Positions 1 to 11,653 of a stretch of DNA of 64,000 nucleotides are shown here, piece by piece; within the stretch, counting starts at the first letter, position 1; the number at the start of each line of letters is the position of its first letter. Origin of the DNA: Strongyloides papillosus (taxonomy: Eukaryota > Nematoda > Chromadorea > Rhabditida > Strongyloididae). The notes beneath the pieces were generated by a model, which did not search any database, was not told the origin of the DNA, and saw nothing but the letters and a program-made list of their open reading frames with translations. The position numbers and the translations under genes are program-made. Location: assembly GCA_005656395.1 (NCBI GenBank), contig SRSI01000013.1, positions 62,001 to 126,000 of the forward strand, read 5' to 3'.

Positions 1-1735
1 GCGTAATATAAAGCATGTGTCGTAATGGGAGTCAAAAAGTTGTAAATTACAACATTTGCAGTATATTACGACATATTATACAGCAATGTGTCTTCAAAAA
101 ACAAACATTGTCTTTATATAAGACAAGTTGTATTAAATTGGAAAATTATGTTGTATTATTTTATTAGTATCATTTAATAAACTTTTATATTTATAATGTA
201 TAAAATTATTTGTTCGATTTGTGGCTCAAAATCTATATTATTTAACAATATCCCTGAATTTAAATAACATGTACATACAAATCATTAGTGTGGTAGAGTA
301 ACAATACCTGGTTTAACGTCACAGCTAAGGTACAAATAAGAAAATACCAAGTAAATCATATTAATTTTGTTATAAAAACATATATTTTAGCTATGTATAA
401 AGGAATGAAGTATTTAAAAAACATAATTTGTTTGTGAATTTTATTGAATAATAAATGTCTTTGAATAAATACAAATATTATTCCTGATAACTTTTATATT
501 ATTGGCATTTTCAACCTAACTTAAATTTTTATAGGAGTTATCAATGATATTAAGTATTTTAAAAAAACACAAATCGTCAACAACATTTACTAAGTTTTTA
601 TACTACTGGTTAGATATAGATTTTTTAAATAATAAACTACTAACAGTAACCAATTTTTTAAGTGTTTAAAGTATTTACCTTTTTTGCCATTCATTATTCT
701 TTTGCTGTATTAAAAATCATATTTTTAGGTGTAATTATCGCATTTGATCGTTCAAACTATACACGATACCTTTAGATATACACAAATTCAAGAAAGGTCA
801 AGACACACCTGTCTCTCAAGGTGTATTTTAGTCTTTGTTTTTGTATTATAGTGTTGGATAAAGCACACTTTTACACTAGCATTTTACCGAAATGTGCACA
901 TTTTGTCACATGTATTTTTATACCTGTATATCGGTAATGTTTTTATTTAACATTTTTTAATGTTATTTTTATAGATACTATTTTCTCCAGTACCTTAGAG
1001 CCTGGTTGAAGTTGTTAACAGATAAGTTTGGATCATTTATTTTATCATATAATTAGTTTGTTTTTAGATAAAATATTCTTCATCAGAACAGGAAGAAAAG
1101 GTTTAAAGTAATGACTGTGTAAGTATTTTTTACTTAAATAATTATACTTTTATATTTACAGATATCATATGCACCTTTTTGATAGTTAGCTGGACATTTA
1201 GAAGATAAGTTGAATAATTTTTTTCATTATTTAAATATTCTGTTTTTAGATACAATTATACCACAGTACAAGAATACCATTGGAAGCAGATTAAATTGTA
1301 AGTTTAAGTTGTGCTTCTATTGTAATAAATTATTAATTTTTAGATCTCGAAGCAACAACCTAACAATCGTAAGTTTTTTTACTATAAAATTAATTTTGTT
1401 CAATTTCTAATGTATTTTTAACTTGTAATAAAATTTTTTTATATTTATATGTGTATTTTGTATAGGAAAATATAAAAATTTGCAATTTTTACATGTGTTT
1501 TATCCTTAGCTGTATACAGCTATTGTAAAAATAAATTACGCCTTACATATTGTTAGTATATAATACAAGATTGTCTTATATTACGACAAATTTGTAAAAC
1601 GTCTATTTGTCGTTATTTACAGACAAAAAATGATATAAACTACGTTATGTCTTAATATACGACAATTTTGTCAAAAAGCAAAAATTTTGACAAATTGTAT
1701 TCACATTACGACAAATTTTTTTTTGAGTGTAGTGC
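1..1735. repeat. iteron-rich transposon, left end outside window
   Basis: Both ends carry many direct and inverted copies of a TTACGACA/TGTCGTAA core (about 1-140 and 1565-1715), ending in a T-run and GAGTGTAG. This is the layout of Tc1/IS630-type elements with subterminal iterons. No transposase is recognisable inside. The interior holds several short segments bounded by good nematode splice signals: about 1068-1121 between TTTTTAG and GTAAGTAT, 1249-1297 between TTTTTAG and GTAAGTTT, and 1344-1368 between TTTTTAG and GTAAGTTT. They give no convincing joined reading frame. The left terminus is not in the window. Confidence 0.4.
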
Positions 1736-2873
1736 GGAAAATAGATTTCAAAACTTTTGGTCCACAAGTGGCTAAATTATGTTTAAAAAGTACTACATTT
1801 TTAGACACATATTAGCATAGTTTTGTTCCGAAAATAAATCTTTCCAAAGTCGATGAAATTTTATAGTTCACGACTCATTTGAAAGATACAACTCAGGAAT
1901 AAGAAGGAAACTTAATATTAAAAGAATTGACTATAAGTCGTCTAAGTTATCGACCAAATTTTGTACATGATTTCTTTCAAATATTTATGATAAAATATAT
2001 AATATATGGATATTCAAATTATTTATTGTATAACTGATATAAAATTTAACTAAATTAGATAAATATTGTAATTTTTATCCATCAAAAATTTATATAAGAG
2101 TTGCTTTTTTCTGATTTCATCCATAAAATTTTATATATAAAATATATTGAATATATTATGTCAAAGATGTTTTTGGCATTTTCTCAAAATTTTACTATAT
2201 AAATTAATTAAGAATTAGAAATTTTTGTTAATCAAAAATATGTGATAAATTTATATTGAAATTTTCAAGATGTCATTTATTTACTTTGTAGGAATTTTAT
2301 TTAATTATTAATTTGATAATGTTTAGTTATTTAGTAGTAATATCTTGCTATAATTAAGAGTTTCTATAATTTATTTGTTATTTTTAAATATAAGTTTTTT
2401 ATACCAATATTTAAAATAATTATTTTTCAAGTTTTCTCTACGTTATTTTATATCCATATTTATTTTACAAACTATTCTTATTATTTATTCTTTTTAAAAT
2501 TATTTTAAATTGTTAATTTATTGTTTCTGTTAATATTGTTAAGTTTATTTTATTAATTTTAATAGATTTATTAATATACTATATTGGTTAATTCTTATAA
2601 AATTTCTTCGGTATTTTTTTGTTTAGGTATGTCATTCAAAAAAAAGTGATTTTTTGTTTTAAAATTATACTTAAGTTTCATTTTTATTAAAAACACTTTA
2701 AAAAGAATGTTTATATAATTTATAAGGAATTAGCTTTATTAATTTTTGCTAGAGAAAGCACACATGCTACAATATTATGCAATACTTAATAATATAATAT
2801 TCTATGTCATTTTTCATACAATAAATTTAGAGAGAGTATTATTTAGCTTATTTCTAGCTATTTTTAGTGTCTA
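1736..2873. other. AT-rich stretch without recognisable gene
   Basis: Long T- and A-runs with frequent stops in all frames. I see no RNA gene, terminal repeat or splice-bounded exon that I can support. Confidence 0.5.
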
Positions 2874-3084
2874 TTATTTCTTTATTAGTGATCCCTCTTT
2901 ATTTAAATTATGAAAGGTGTAAGCATTAAATTCAGAGTCCTCAACGTTACATTTACTACTAACTTTAAAATAGCTAAGATCTTGATCCTTAGATTTACCA
3001 GACTTGAAGAACCTCAAATATAAGAGTACATTGTCGAATTCTTCTCAATAATAAATCCCATTAGCAGCCATCATGGTTTTGAAA
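2874..3084 (-). pseudogene. possible 3' coding remnant of the gene split by the Helitron
   Basis: Read on the minus strand from 3083, a frame runs about 70 codons with one internal TGA (near 3045) to a TAA at 2874-2876. Its Ser/Lys/Glu/Asp/Asn-rich composition looks protein-like rather than like random AT-rich DNA, with segments such as TMMAANGIYY and YLRFFKSGKSKDQD. It lies just outside the proposed Helitron 5' end at 3085. It may therefore be the C-terminal part of the gene whose first 350 codons lie at 10038-11177. Joining the two needs a 1-nt shift at the junction. No function is recognised and the link is inference. Confidence 0.3.
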
Positions 3085-3620
3085 TCTCTACTTACCATTG
3101 TGTTAATGAATGGTTCACAACCTCTATTAAAAAGGTCACTAAATTTCCATAAAAAATGGTTAATTTTCCTCAATAAAATTATCACAATTTAGTTAAAGTT
3201 ATCTTATTCATATGAATTTTCTTTCATTATCACTAATAAAGTGTTATACTAGGATTTTAAAACACAATAAATTATTAAAAAATTATTTTGTCTATGTAGA
3301 AATTTAAAATTAATGACGACTTTTTTAAGATTACACTACCAGAATAACCGGGATGCTTTATCAGTTATTGTTTCTTCCAAATTAACAAAAAATTTAATTT
3401 TTTTCACATTCTCGATAAGAAAATATTATATTATTAATAAGTACCTTATTTTAACATGTAATATTTTTTTAACCAATAAGTCTTAAATTTAAGAATGGCT
3501 CTATCGAAAATAAAAAATACCATTTTTATTATTATCGTTCTTATAATTAGATTTTTTACTTTACGTTGTTATTATATTGTACTAATTTTTTAATTTCAGA
3601 TAGAAAAAAAACAGGAGAAA

Positions 3621-4682
3621 ATGGAATTCGTCAACAATTTATTGAAAAAAGTCAATAAAATTGACATTCCAAAAACTTCAATTTGTGATTTTACTGATTC
3701 AGTAAATCATAATTTTGGACATGATTTCGTTCAATCGAAGCATGTCGTTATTTTGAATGGAGACGTTAAATCGTCACATATTTTTGTAACTAATGAAATC
3801 GTTCAATCGATTATGATTAAAAACAATAGTGAAATTATTAAATTGATTAAAACTATAAAAAATAAAAAAAGTTGTGCTGGAGGCATGGTAATTAAAAATG
3901 ATTACGTGCCAATAAATTCCAATAGTGCAACTTTTTGTAAAATTTTGCGGGCCGATATGTGCCAAGCAGCTTTAGGACAGAACAATCAATGTGTTGCAAT
4001 GTCATCTGCAGCATTGATTATGGCATGTATCAAACCACCAAAAAATTGGGAAAAATTTGATATAAATAATGTTCTAAATCAAGGAAATATTCTGTACGAA
4101 AGATGCGTTAATCTTTTGCGCAGTAAAAATGATAGAATGGATCCTAGAGGTTATTTATTAGTAACCAACATTATACGAGAAACAATTTTGTTTAATCGTA
4201 AAGTAAGTTTTAGCACAGCTTCGTGCTATTCATTTGCGGGAAGAGGGAAGAAGGTTAAAAGAGACGAAATCGCTTTTGGTTTCGTTTCTCTTTCAGAAGC
4301 ATTAAATAGAATAGTAAACGAGCACATGTTTCTAATCTTGATTGCTAATGAAAGAGCTTCTTCAATAGTACACCATGATGAAGTATTCTTCCTATTTGAT
4401 CCACATACTATGGATCAATATGGAAGGTATTGCTCAAATGGTGTTTCGTGTATGCTAATGTTTAACACATTAGGAGATTTGATTGAACATTTACAAGCTA
4501 ATCAAGTTTGTAATAATTCAATATTTGACCTTAATGGTGTAAATATTAGTGTTGAAAATATATCAGATGTTAATTCTGATATCTCAGCAACTAAAAAATG
4601 TGTAAAGGATAGGCTATCAAAAATAGTCAAAAAAGAACCTTTACATTTATCTAAAAATAATAAAAATAAAAAAGTCGACTAA
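3621..4682 (+). CDS. Helitron ORF1: C76-like papain-fold cysteine protease
   Basis: The protein has 353 aa. Its central segment contains ALGQNNQCVAMSSA (Gln120/Gln123, Cys124), then DINNVLNQGNILYERC (about 147-162), then FFLFDPHTMDQYGR (Asp260, His262). A Gln near a Cys, a DxxLxxGxxLY helix and a late FDPH match the family C76 / herpes large-tegument N-terminal deubiquitinase fold, where Cys and the Asp-x-His pair form the active site. The spacing from Cys to His (138 residues) is also as expected. The family call is by eye. It sits upstream of, and in the same direction as, the Rep-helicase; the start is the first ATG after a short leader (GGAGAAAATGG). The ORF ends in an A-rich run, after which an adjacent frame stays open, so it may originally have been the N-terminal domain of a larger polyprotein. 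A role in deubiquitination or polyprotein cleavage is inference. Confidence 0.6.
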   Translation: MEFVNNLLKKVNKIDIPKTSICDFTDSVNHNFGHDFVQSKHVVILNGDVKSSHIFVTNEIVQSIMIKNNSEIIKLIKTIKNKKSCAGGMVIKNDYVPINSNSATFCKILRADMCQAALGQNNQCVAMSSAALIMACIKPPKNWEKFDINNVLNQGNILYERCVNLLRSKNDRMDPRGYLLVTNIIRETILFNRKVSFSTASCYSFAGRGKKVKRDEIAFGFVSLSEALNRIVNEHMFLILIANERASSIVHHDEVFFLFDPHTMDQYGRYCSNGVSCMLMFNTLGDLIEHLQANQVCNNSIFDLNGVNISVENISDVNSDISATKKCVKDRLSKIVKKEPLHLSKNNKNKKVD

Positions 4683-5057
4683 TTTAAATGAAAAAATATC
4701 TTTATTAAAAATTAGATATGATAAGTGTAAAAGACTAAGTGAAAAAAAGAAAATACAAGTACAGTTAAATAGATTAGAAAAAAGATCTATAGATACTGTT
4801 AAAGAAAATTGTATTGAGACTTTAAAATTAAATGAGGTATTTGATAATAATCTCAAAAAAGGTTTTGATTTAGAAAAAAACGAACCAATGGAGATTGATA
4901 TTTGTCAAAAAAATATATCGCAAATTCTAATGGATTTTGATGTAGACATTGATTCTACATTAAAAGGAATTATTGAAGTTGAAAATAAAATTAATAAATG
5001 CAAAAGAGCAAATGAAAAAAAAAACTTCAGGTACATTTAAATAGATTACATAAGAAA
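4681..5057 (+). pseudogene. Helitron linker region, out of frame
   Basis: After the ORF1 stop, the frame one base on is open for 119 codons (4681-5037, stop 5038-5040). It encodes a Lys/Glu/Asn-rich, probably coiled-coil stretch. A KCKRxxEKK...QVxLNRL motif near its start recurs around 5000-5057, and there it crosses a run of ten A (5015-5024) that shifts it into the next ORF's frame. The motif repeat shows that the flanking ORFs once belonged together. The two shifts, at about 4660-4680 and 5015-5024, are both in A-runs and cancel each other. They could be decay or base-calling errors. Confidence 0.5.
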
Positions 5058-5750
5058 ATGTCAACAGAAACTGTTAAAACAGAATCTAATGACATTTTAA
5101 GTATAATTGAATGTGATCTAAATAAAAATGTTACAATAAGTAATGAACAGTCAATGGAAGTTGACATATCTCAAAATAATATATCTAAAAATTCAATTAA
5201 CTTTAATGTCGATTTTAAAAATAATATTGAACAATTAGGTTCAATTAATAGGAACATTAAAATTTATAAAAGAAAAACTAGAAAATTTGATATGAAATTA
5301 TCGAGATTTAAAAAAAATCTACCAAAAGATTTCTTAAATGTTAAAGGCATTAATAAAAGAAATAAAAAACAGAATAACATTTCTTTAGTTAATGATATAT
5401 TAGTAAATGTTGCTAATTTAAATATCACTAGAAAATTAAAAAATAAAGAAAAGATAAAGAAAAGGTTATCAAGATTATCAAGTAACATTATAAAATGTGA
5501 TGATGTATATTTAGATAAAAATTGTCAGGTAGATTACATAGTTGAAGCTCTTGAATCAGTCCAAGAAACCAAAGATTCTACCGAAAAAAGACAAAAAAGC
5601 AAAAAGTGTTTGAAAAAACAAAAACTTTTTCCAGCTAGAGATGAGGAACTTATCCCAGATGAGCATTATTTGGGTCTCCTTTATACTGGCTGTGAACATT
5701 GCCAAGCGATGTTCTATGAAAAAGAAAGGAAATATAAACAATGCTGTTAA
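5058..5750 (+). pseudogene. Helitron Rep-helicase protein, N-terminal part
   Basis: The frame has 230 codons. The first ~150 residues are Lys/Asn-rich linker. The end, YLGLLYTGCEHCQAMFYEKE...QCC, is the Cys-rich motif found at the N-terminus of animal Helitron proteins (CxxC ... CC). The frame stops at TAA 5748-5750, but the next codons stay in the same frame and give the expected continuation ([11 protein letters not shown]...), running straight into the ORF from 5811. The break is therefore one nonsense codon at the position after CC, not a frameshift. Confidence 0.7.
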
Positions 5751-8700
5751 TTTGGGGGAGTTAAAGAATATGAAAGATTATTTAATAACTTTCCTAAATT
5801 TATAAAAGATTTGTTTATAGGTGAAGATGAAGAAAGTATATACTTTAAAAAGCATTGTAGGCGAATTAATAACAAATTTGCCTTTGCGAGTTATACCGGT
5901 CAACAAAGAGATTTTAAAACACCAGGGCCTCCAACATTTGTGTTGCATGGTGAAGCTAAACGTGTAATAAACACAGCTGTACCTAAAAATAAAGATAATT
6001 TGTCTTATGGACAACTATATTTTTACGGACCTGATGTTGCTGAAGATATTAGAAATAAAAATGTTAACGCATTCAATGAGATATCAGTTATTAGTAATCT
6101 TACTCATATAATTTCCAAAATAAATATGTTAGCATTATCATATAAACATTTTGGTGATTATATTCGTGAGCAAGAACTAAAACATAAAAATGAGAATAAA
6201 GCTGTGCCAATGTATAAATTGGTTTTGAGACCTCCAGCAAATAAGAACGATAGAGTTCGTAATTTGCCAGAGGTAACAGAAATAGCAGTTATATTTCAAA
6301 GTGAAGATGGAGAAGTTCCTGATTATAATGTTTTGTTATGTAATAAAACAGGAAAATTGGAAACTTTGAGTCATTACAGTCCTTTAAAAGACCCTGCAAC
6401 ATATCTATTGTTCTTTCCAACAGGAGCTTTTGGATGGGAAGAGAAAAAAACATATAAAAAAAATAATGAGCAAAGATCTCTAACGAAATTGGTTTATTAC
6501 CAAAATCTTATTGCTGTGAGACTATCATTTAATCCTTTACATCATGGAGGATTATTATTTCAACTATTTGTTGTTGATGCTTACACAGCAATAGAAAGAG
6601 ATCGTCTAAATTATGTTATTAAGCTTAATAAAGAGCTTAAGCAAAAAAACAATAAACATATAGAAGATCTTCTTGAAGATTATCTTATTGGCGATGAAGA
6701 TAATGAAGAAGCTGCAAAAAAAAGTGAGAGAATAAAACTTTTTAGCAGTTACATTGGTTCAAGAAGATTCATGCATTTAGGCTATCAAGACGGTATGGCT
6801 ATTGTTAGGAAATTTGGGAAACCAGATTTCTTTATTACAATGACCACAAACCCAAATTGGAGAGAGATTACAGAAAATCTTTATCCGGGGCAACTACCGA
6901 ATGATCGCCATGACTTAATTGCAAGAGTGTTTAAGCATAAATCTGATGCTTTAATACATGACTTGAAGGAAAACAAAATAATGGGCAATGTAGTTTATTT
7001 ACAGTCAACCATTGAGTTTCAGAAAAGATCTTTACCACATATTCACATATTGGTAAAAGTTTCAAAAGAAGACTTCAGATTAACATCTGATCAGGTAGAT
7101 GAATGTGTCAAAGCAGAATTCTCTGATAAAGAAAAAAATCCACGTCTCTTTGAAATTGTCACTAAAACAATGGTACATTCGAGATGTGATATTTCGAAAA
7201 CAAAAGTACCCTGTTGGGATGAAGCAAAAAATAATTGCACTAAAAAATTCCCAGAACAGTACCATAAAGTAACTTCCATTACTTCTAAAGGTAAAGTTAA
7301 CATTAAAAGATCTTTTAATCCCTTATTAGATATTACCGATAGATTTGGTAACAAAGTAAATAACGATTTTTGTGTAACATATAATCCTTATTTGAGCTTG
7401 AAATACAATTCACATATTAATGTTAAAATTTGTGAAAGTGTTTTAAGTCCTAAATATTTATTTAAATACACACATAAATCCAATGGTGATAAGATTGCTG
7501 CAGATGTAGTTGAAACCGTTGAATCGAAAGATGAGGTTAAACTTCATATTGATGGTAGATATGTAGGACCATTAGAAGCAGTTTGGAGAATAATGGAGTA
7601 TCCAATACTTTATAAAGATTGGACTGTTGTAAGATTAGCAGTTCACTTGATAAATGAGGATTGTACAGTTGCCGATGAAATGAATAATGGCAATAATAAT
7701 TGTTTCAAAGCGGAAAAAGATTATAAATCTACATTATTAGCATTTTATAATCTTAATAAAAACGATATTAATGCTAGAAGGTATCTCTATAATGAGATAC
7801 CGGAGTATTATTGGTTTGACTTAAAAACCAGAGAATGGAAATTAAGACATCGCCAAAGACGTACAATAGGTAGAATATTTACTGTATCACCTATGAATGT
7901 CGAATTATTTTCACTTCGCCAACTTTTGCTTCATGTACCTGGAGCAACATGTGAAGGTGATTTGAAAAATGTTAATGGTGTTCAATGGCCCTCATTTAGA
8001 GATGCTGCCATATCAAGAGGCTTACTTGATACTGAAGACAATTACAATGAATTGTTTGAAGAAGGACGTGAAAGCGCGATGCCTAACATGCTTCGTAATT
8101 ACTTCGGTCTCATGATTTGCTATTGGCCATCTTTTACAAGACATTATGATACCTTCATTAGGTTTAAAAATTACTTAATTGAAGATTATCTAATGAAATA
8201 TAATAGTAATGAAGAAAGGGCTAAAGCTCAAGCCATTTTTGATATTAGAAATGTTCTACAATCTAATAACTTTAATGGCTATACTGATTTACGCGAAGTC
8301 AATTTTGATATTATAGAAATTGATTACGTTGAGGATAAAGATGTTCTAAAAAGGTTAGGTGACGAAAATTTAAAATCAGCTAACGAAGAACAGAGAGACT
8401 TTATTAATAGGATATTAAATATCATCGTTAATAATTTACCAGATAAACGTTGCTTCTTTTTAGAAGGACCTGCAGGAACAGGTAAGACATTCGTCTACAC
8501 AACGTTATATTATTTGATTAGAGCTGAAGAAAAGATAGTACTTAATTGTGCTTCAACAGGTATTGCGGCTACTCTTCTTAGAAATGGACAAACAGTTCAT
8601 TCTATGTTTTCAGTGCCAATTACCTTATTTGACAGTAATTTTAGGCTATCCAAGCTAAATAAATTACGTACTACTATGCTTGAGAAAGCTTCACTTATAA

Positions 8701-9737
8701 TAATTGATGAAGCACCTATGCTTAGCAAGTATGTAATTGATTATCTTGATCAGCAACTAAAAAAAGTTTGCAAAAATGATCTTCCATTTGGTGGAAAAGT
8801 CATTATATGTGGCGGTGATTTTAGGCAAACATTGCCTATCCTACCAAATTCTACAAGGCATCAAAATGTTTTGTTCTCAATTAAGTTTAGCCCTCTTTGG
8901 AACGTTCACTTTGAGACAGTGAAACTTACCAGAAACATGAGGGTTAAAGAGGACGAGATAGATTTTGCCAAGTGGATTTTAGAAATTGGTGATGACGCTC
9001 TTCAAAAAAATGAAGATGGCGAAGTAGATATACCACTAAATATCCAATCAACTGGAAATTTAGTGAACGATATCTTTGGAGCTAAAAATGAAAGCATATT
9101 AGAAAAATCTAATTATGCAATTCTTGCTCCAACAAATACTATTGTAGAGTCTATTAATAACGAAGTATTAAATACTCTACCAGGCGATGTAGAAAAAATA
9201 TTTTCAGCCGATTCGATTAGAAAAGATTCGGATACAAATGAAAATTACTACAACATGCCTATTGAAAACTTAAATCAGTTGACACCTAGCGGTTTACCAC
9301 CACATGTGTTGAATCTCAAGGTTAATGCCGTAATTATTGTTCTTCGTAATTTAAACATTAAAGAAGGACTTTGTAACGGCACAAGATTAAGAGTTATAAA
9401 AATTAATAAAAGAATCTTGACATGTATTCATTTGTCAGGGTTAAATAAAGATAAAACTGTTCTTATACCTAGAATAGTTTTATATAGTTCTGAAGGAGAA
9501 TATCCTTTTACACTAGCAAGGAAACAGTTTCCTGTAAGACTTGCCTTTGCTATGACTATCAATAAAAGTCAGGGGCAAATATTAAGTAAAGTTGGTGTAG
9601 ATTTAACAACACCAGTATTTTCACATGGACAATTGTATGTTGCTTTTTCACGTGTAAAAAGTCCTGATTGTCTATTTATAAAAACAGAATCTGATAAAGC
9701 GAAGAATATTGTTTATACCGAAATATTTAATGCATAG
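5751..9737 (+). CDS. Helitron replication initiator-helicase (RepHel)
   Basis: The frame is open from directly after the TAA at 5750; the first TTG/ATG-like start is near 5811, giving about 1308 aa. The HUH Rep nuclease has [16 protein letters not shown] at about residue 340, LPHIHILVK (the HxH metal motif) at about 409, and PKYLFKY with two candidate catalytic tyrosines at about 547. The Pif1/RecD-type SF1 helicase follows: Walker A GPAGTGKT at about 887, Walker [22 protein letters not shown], and the C-terminal TINKSQGQ...YVAFSRVK. All motifs that define a Helitron transposase are present and intact. It would nick and unwind single strands for rolling-circle transposition in the nucleus. 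Only the upstream stop and linker shifts prevent a full-length product. Confidence 0.93.
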   Translation, partial: FGGVKEYERLFNNFPKFIKDLFIGEDEESIYFKKHCRRINNKFAFASYTGQQRDFKTPGPPTFVLHGEAKRVINTAVPKNKDNLSYGQLYFYGPDVAEDIRNKNVNAFNEISVISNLTHIISKINMLALSYKHFGDYIREQELKHKNENKAVPMYKLVLRPPANKNDRVRNLPEVTEIAVIFQSEDGEVPDYNVLLCNKTGKLETLSHYSPLKDPATYLLFFPTGAFGWEEKKTYKKNNEQRSLTKLVYYQNLIAVRLSFNPLHHGGLLFQLFVVDAYTAIERDRLNYVIKLNKELKQKNNKHIEDLLEDYLIGDEDNEEAAKKSERIKLFSSYIGSRRFMHLGYQDGMAIVRKFGKPDFFITMTTNPNWREITENLYPGQLPNDRHDLIARVFKHKSDALIHDLKENKIMGNVVYLQSTIEFQKRSLPHIHILVKVSKEDFRLTSDQVDECVKAEFSDKEKNPRLFEIVTKTMVHSRCDISKTKVPCWDEAKNNCTKKFPEQYHKVTSITSKGKVNIKRSFNPLLDITDRFGNKVNNDFCVTYNPYLSLKYNSHINVKICESVLSPKYLFKYTHKSNGDKIAADVVETVESKDEVKLHIDGRYVGPLEAVWRIMEYPILYKDWTVVRLAVHLINEDCTVADEMNNGNNNCFKAEKDYKSTLLAFYNLNKNDINARRYLYNEIPEYYWFDLKTREWKLRHRQRRTIGRIFTVSPMNVELFSLRQLLLHVPGATCEGDLKNVNGVQWPSFRDAAISRGLLDTEDNYNELFEEGRESAMPNMLRNYFGLMICYWPSFTRHYDTFIRFKNYLIEDYLMKYNSNEERAKAQAIFDIRNVLQSNNFNGYTDLREVNFDIIEIDYVEDKDVLKRLGDENLKSANEEQRDFINRILNIIVNNLPDKRCFFLEGPAGTGKTFVYTTLYYLIRAEEKIVLNCASTGIAATLLRNGQTVHSMFSVPITLFDSNFRLSKLNKLRTTMLEKASLIIIDEAPMLSKYVIDYLDQQLKKVCKNDLPFGGKVIICGGDFRQTLPILPNSTRHQNVLFSIKFSPLWNVHFETVKLTRNMRVKEDEIDFAKWILEIGDDALQKNEDGEVDIPLNIQSTGNLVNDIFGAKNESILEKSNYAILAPTNTIVESINNEVLNTLPGDVEKIFSADSIRKDSDTNENYYNMPIENLNQLTPSGLPPHVLNLKVNAVIIVLRNLNIKEGLCNGTRLRVIKINKRILTCIHLSGLNKDKTVLIPRIVLYSSEGEYPFTLARKQFPVRLAFAMTINKSQGQILSKVGVDLTTPVFSHGQLYVAFSRVKSPDCLFIKTESDKAKNIVYTEIFNA

Positions 9738-9980
9738 ATTCTGATCAAATAGTAGAAAAACAGAACACAAGTAACTTCAAGGAAGAAGAACAAATGGAGG
9801 ACCAACAACAATGAAGCAGGAAGATTTTTTTAACATTTTAAATAAATGATTTTTTTTAATTGCAACTTTTTTTAACATTTTTAAATAAATGATTGTTTTT
9901 TTAATTGTACTTTTTTATTTCTTTGAATGACAAATTGTTCTTATACAAATATCTTATAATAATTTATTATTAAAATCTTT

Positions 9981-11177
9981 TTAAAAAATATGCTCTGCGG
10001 ACCAGACGTGACCTGCCGAAGGCAGGTCTAAGGCTGGTTTTATAAAAATTTTATTTCTACTGTTACGAAAAGATGTTAAATTTGAAATAAAACTGCCTTC
10101 ATCAACTATGTAATTAAAGTCAAGAACATCAAATAAAATTCTTTTGCTTTTATAGTTAATTGAATGGCCATTATTATTTTCATCACTTGAAGATCTATCT
10201 AACATATTTTCAGTTGATATGTTTTCGCTATTTACATCAACTGCAGTTACGGAAATCTTATTTTTATACTCTTCATATCTTGTTGATGTATCTTCATCTT
10301 CTTCTATCAAAACCACTAATTTTTGAAGATTATTTTTTATTGCTTTGTAACCTTTTTTACAATTTATTTTATCAAGTTCTATTTCCAATTCACTTACATT
10401 AACTTGTACATTGTTTTGTGATGCCTAAATATTTTGTAAAATTTTAAATTTTATATTAAACATACTTTAAGAACAAAAGAAAAAAATAACTCTTCTTCAA
10501 TTGAATTGGGACGAGGAAAATTTAAAGAATTTGTTGAACTTGATGGAAAAACTTTACTAACTATTTGAAAATAATTATTTGATTTTTGGAGAATGAGCAT
10601 ACTATAAGGGCAATTTCTTGAGTAGTCATTTGAGATGCAATTTAATAAGCTGTATAAGTACCCATTATCATAAATACAAAGATTTACTTTAAGTGATTTT
10701 ACTATGTGAGCTTCAAGTTCAAGAATATTTATATCATTGACATCTACATTAAGTATATCACTCTTTAGGGAATTCAAACCAAGATCCAAAAAAAGAAGAT
10801 TTACCCTAATAACATATCATCATTAAATTTAATATTTTTACTACTATCACTTACAATTTTTCATTTGAATTATCAAAAAATATATGTTTAAAAACAGACA
10901 ATATATTTAAAAACTTTTCTTTTTTAACCTCTACTTTTACTAAGTAATTAGATTTCATTCTATACATGCCCATTGTTCTAAATGAATTATTCTTACAAAC
11001 AAATAAGTTTTTATTTTTTTGAAAAAAAATGGATGTGGACAGTACTTCCGAGATTGACGGTAAAACTGAACCTACAAATGATAAAGACAATTTATTTCCT
11101 AAGTGGTCAATAGATGGAAGCTTATAGTTATCAAGATATTTTGATTCAACAACTTCAAGAAATCCTTGTACATTCAT
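9981..11177 (-). CDS. three-exon gene of unknown function, 3' end replaced by Helitron
   Basis: There are three exons on the minus strand: 11177-10855, 10805-10466 and 10424 to the Helitron border at 10038. They are separated by introns of 49 bp (10806-10854, GTAAGT...TTAG) and 41 bp (10425-10465, GTATGT...TTTAG), and the frame is kept across both. This gives 350 codons of host sequence (323+340+387 nt). The frame then enters the Helitron end and picks up about 18 foreign residues (PALDLPSAGHVWSAEHIF) before a stop at 9981-9983. The protein is Asn/Ser/Asp-rich with no signal peptide, TM segment or motif that I recognise. The Helitron therefore inserted in coding sequence and a chimeric, truncated protein may still be made. 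The lost C-terminus may be the remnant at 2874-3084. Confidence 0.65.
10010..10037 (+). terminator. Helitron 3' hairpin and CTGG terminus
   Basis: There is a perfect 8-bp stem GACCTGCC / GGCAGGTC around GAA, six nucleotides later CTGG, then host T at 10038. In Helitrons this subterminal palindrome acts as the transposition stop signal and CTRR is the last four bases. Confidence 0.85.
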
Positions 11178-11629
11178 AATTAAGTATCTAGAAAAATATA
11201 AATTAACACCTTTTTATAACATAAATTAAAATAGTTATAATATTAGTACACTTTAATTCAATTATAACTATCTTTCTTTTTAGTTTATCGATAAATGGTA
11301 GCCAATTATTTAATGACTACCTTTTGATATAAGCTATTTATTATATGTGGCGAAGAATTATATATAATCTTTCTTTAATTTACTTGGTAAAAGAGTACAT
11401 GTGACAATCATTTTTCTTTAGATCAAATTTTAATAAGCATATAAATTAAATATTATTTTATTTAATAAGATAGGTATTTTCCCATGTATAAAGATTAATT
11501 AATGTATTTGATATTGTCCATTATATGAAAGAGATTATTATTTGGAAATGTTCGCGGCAATAATTTTGGTTGGAATAACGTTTTGCCTTTTTGGTGCAAA
11601 ATATTGAAGAAAAGCCTTGCCACCACCAC
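11178..11629. other. intergenic, upstream of the minus-strand gene and tRNA
   Basis: AT-rich sequence that should contain the promoter of the minus-strand gene ending its 5' side at 11177. Nothing specific is recognised. Confidence 0.4.
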
Positions 11630-11653
11630 GGCTCAATGGTCTAGTGGTATGAT
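11630..11653 (+). tRNA. tRNA-Pro(UGG), 5' third only (split gene)
   Basis: GGCTCAATGGTCTAGTGGTATGAT is the acceptor 5' strand, A-box and D-arm of a proline tRNA. It breaks off at 11653, where the end of a transposon begins (GGTAGCACGTCAATC). The last nine bases, TGGTATGAT, also begin the separate 3' part at 15957-16013 on the minus strand, so they are the target-site duplication. Alone it is non-functional. Confidence 0.85.

Larger units (their letters stand above)
3085..10037 (+). mobile_element. Helitron (rolling-circle transposon)
   Basis: The 3' terminus is clear: an 8-bp stem GACCTGCC/GGCAGGTC with loop GAA (10010-10028), then CTAAGG and CTGG (10034-10037) followed by host T. This is the canonical Helitron hairpin plus CTRR^T. 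The best 5' end is TCTCTACT at 3085, preceded by host A, matching the usual TC start and A^T target. It is less certain, because the motif also resembles a splice donor on the other strand. The element carries a protease-like ORF, a Lys/Glu-rich linker and a complete Rep-helicase. It inserted into a host gene on the opposite strand. About 540 bp of leader lie between 3085 and the first ORF, without other features. Confidence 0.8.

Noticed and set aside
2428..2440. Alternative Helitron 5' end (TCTCTACG)
   Set aside because: Preceded by T and not A, and farther from the first ORF than the candidate at 3085.
5748..5760. Frameshift between the two Helitron ORFs
   Set aside because: The downstream ORF is in the same frame and the codons after TAA continue the expected motif, so it is a nonsense codon.
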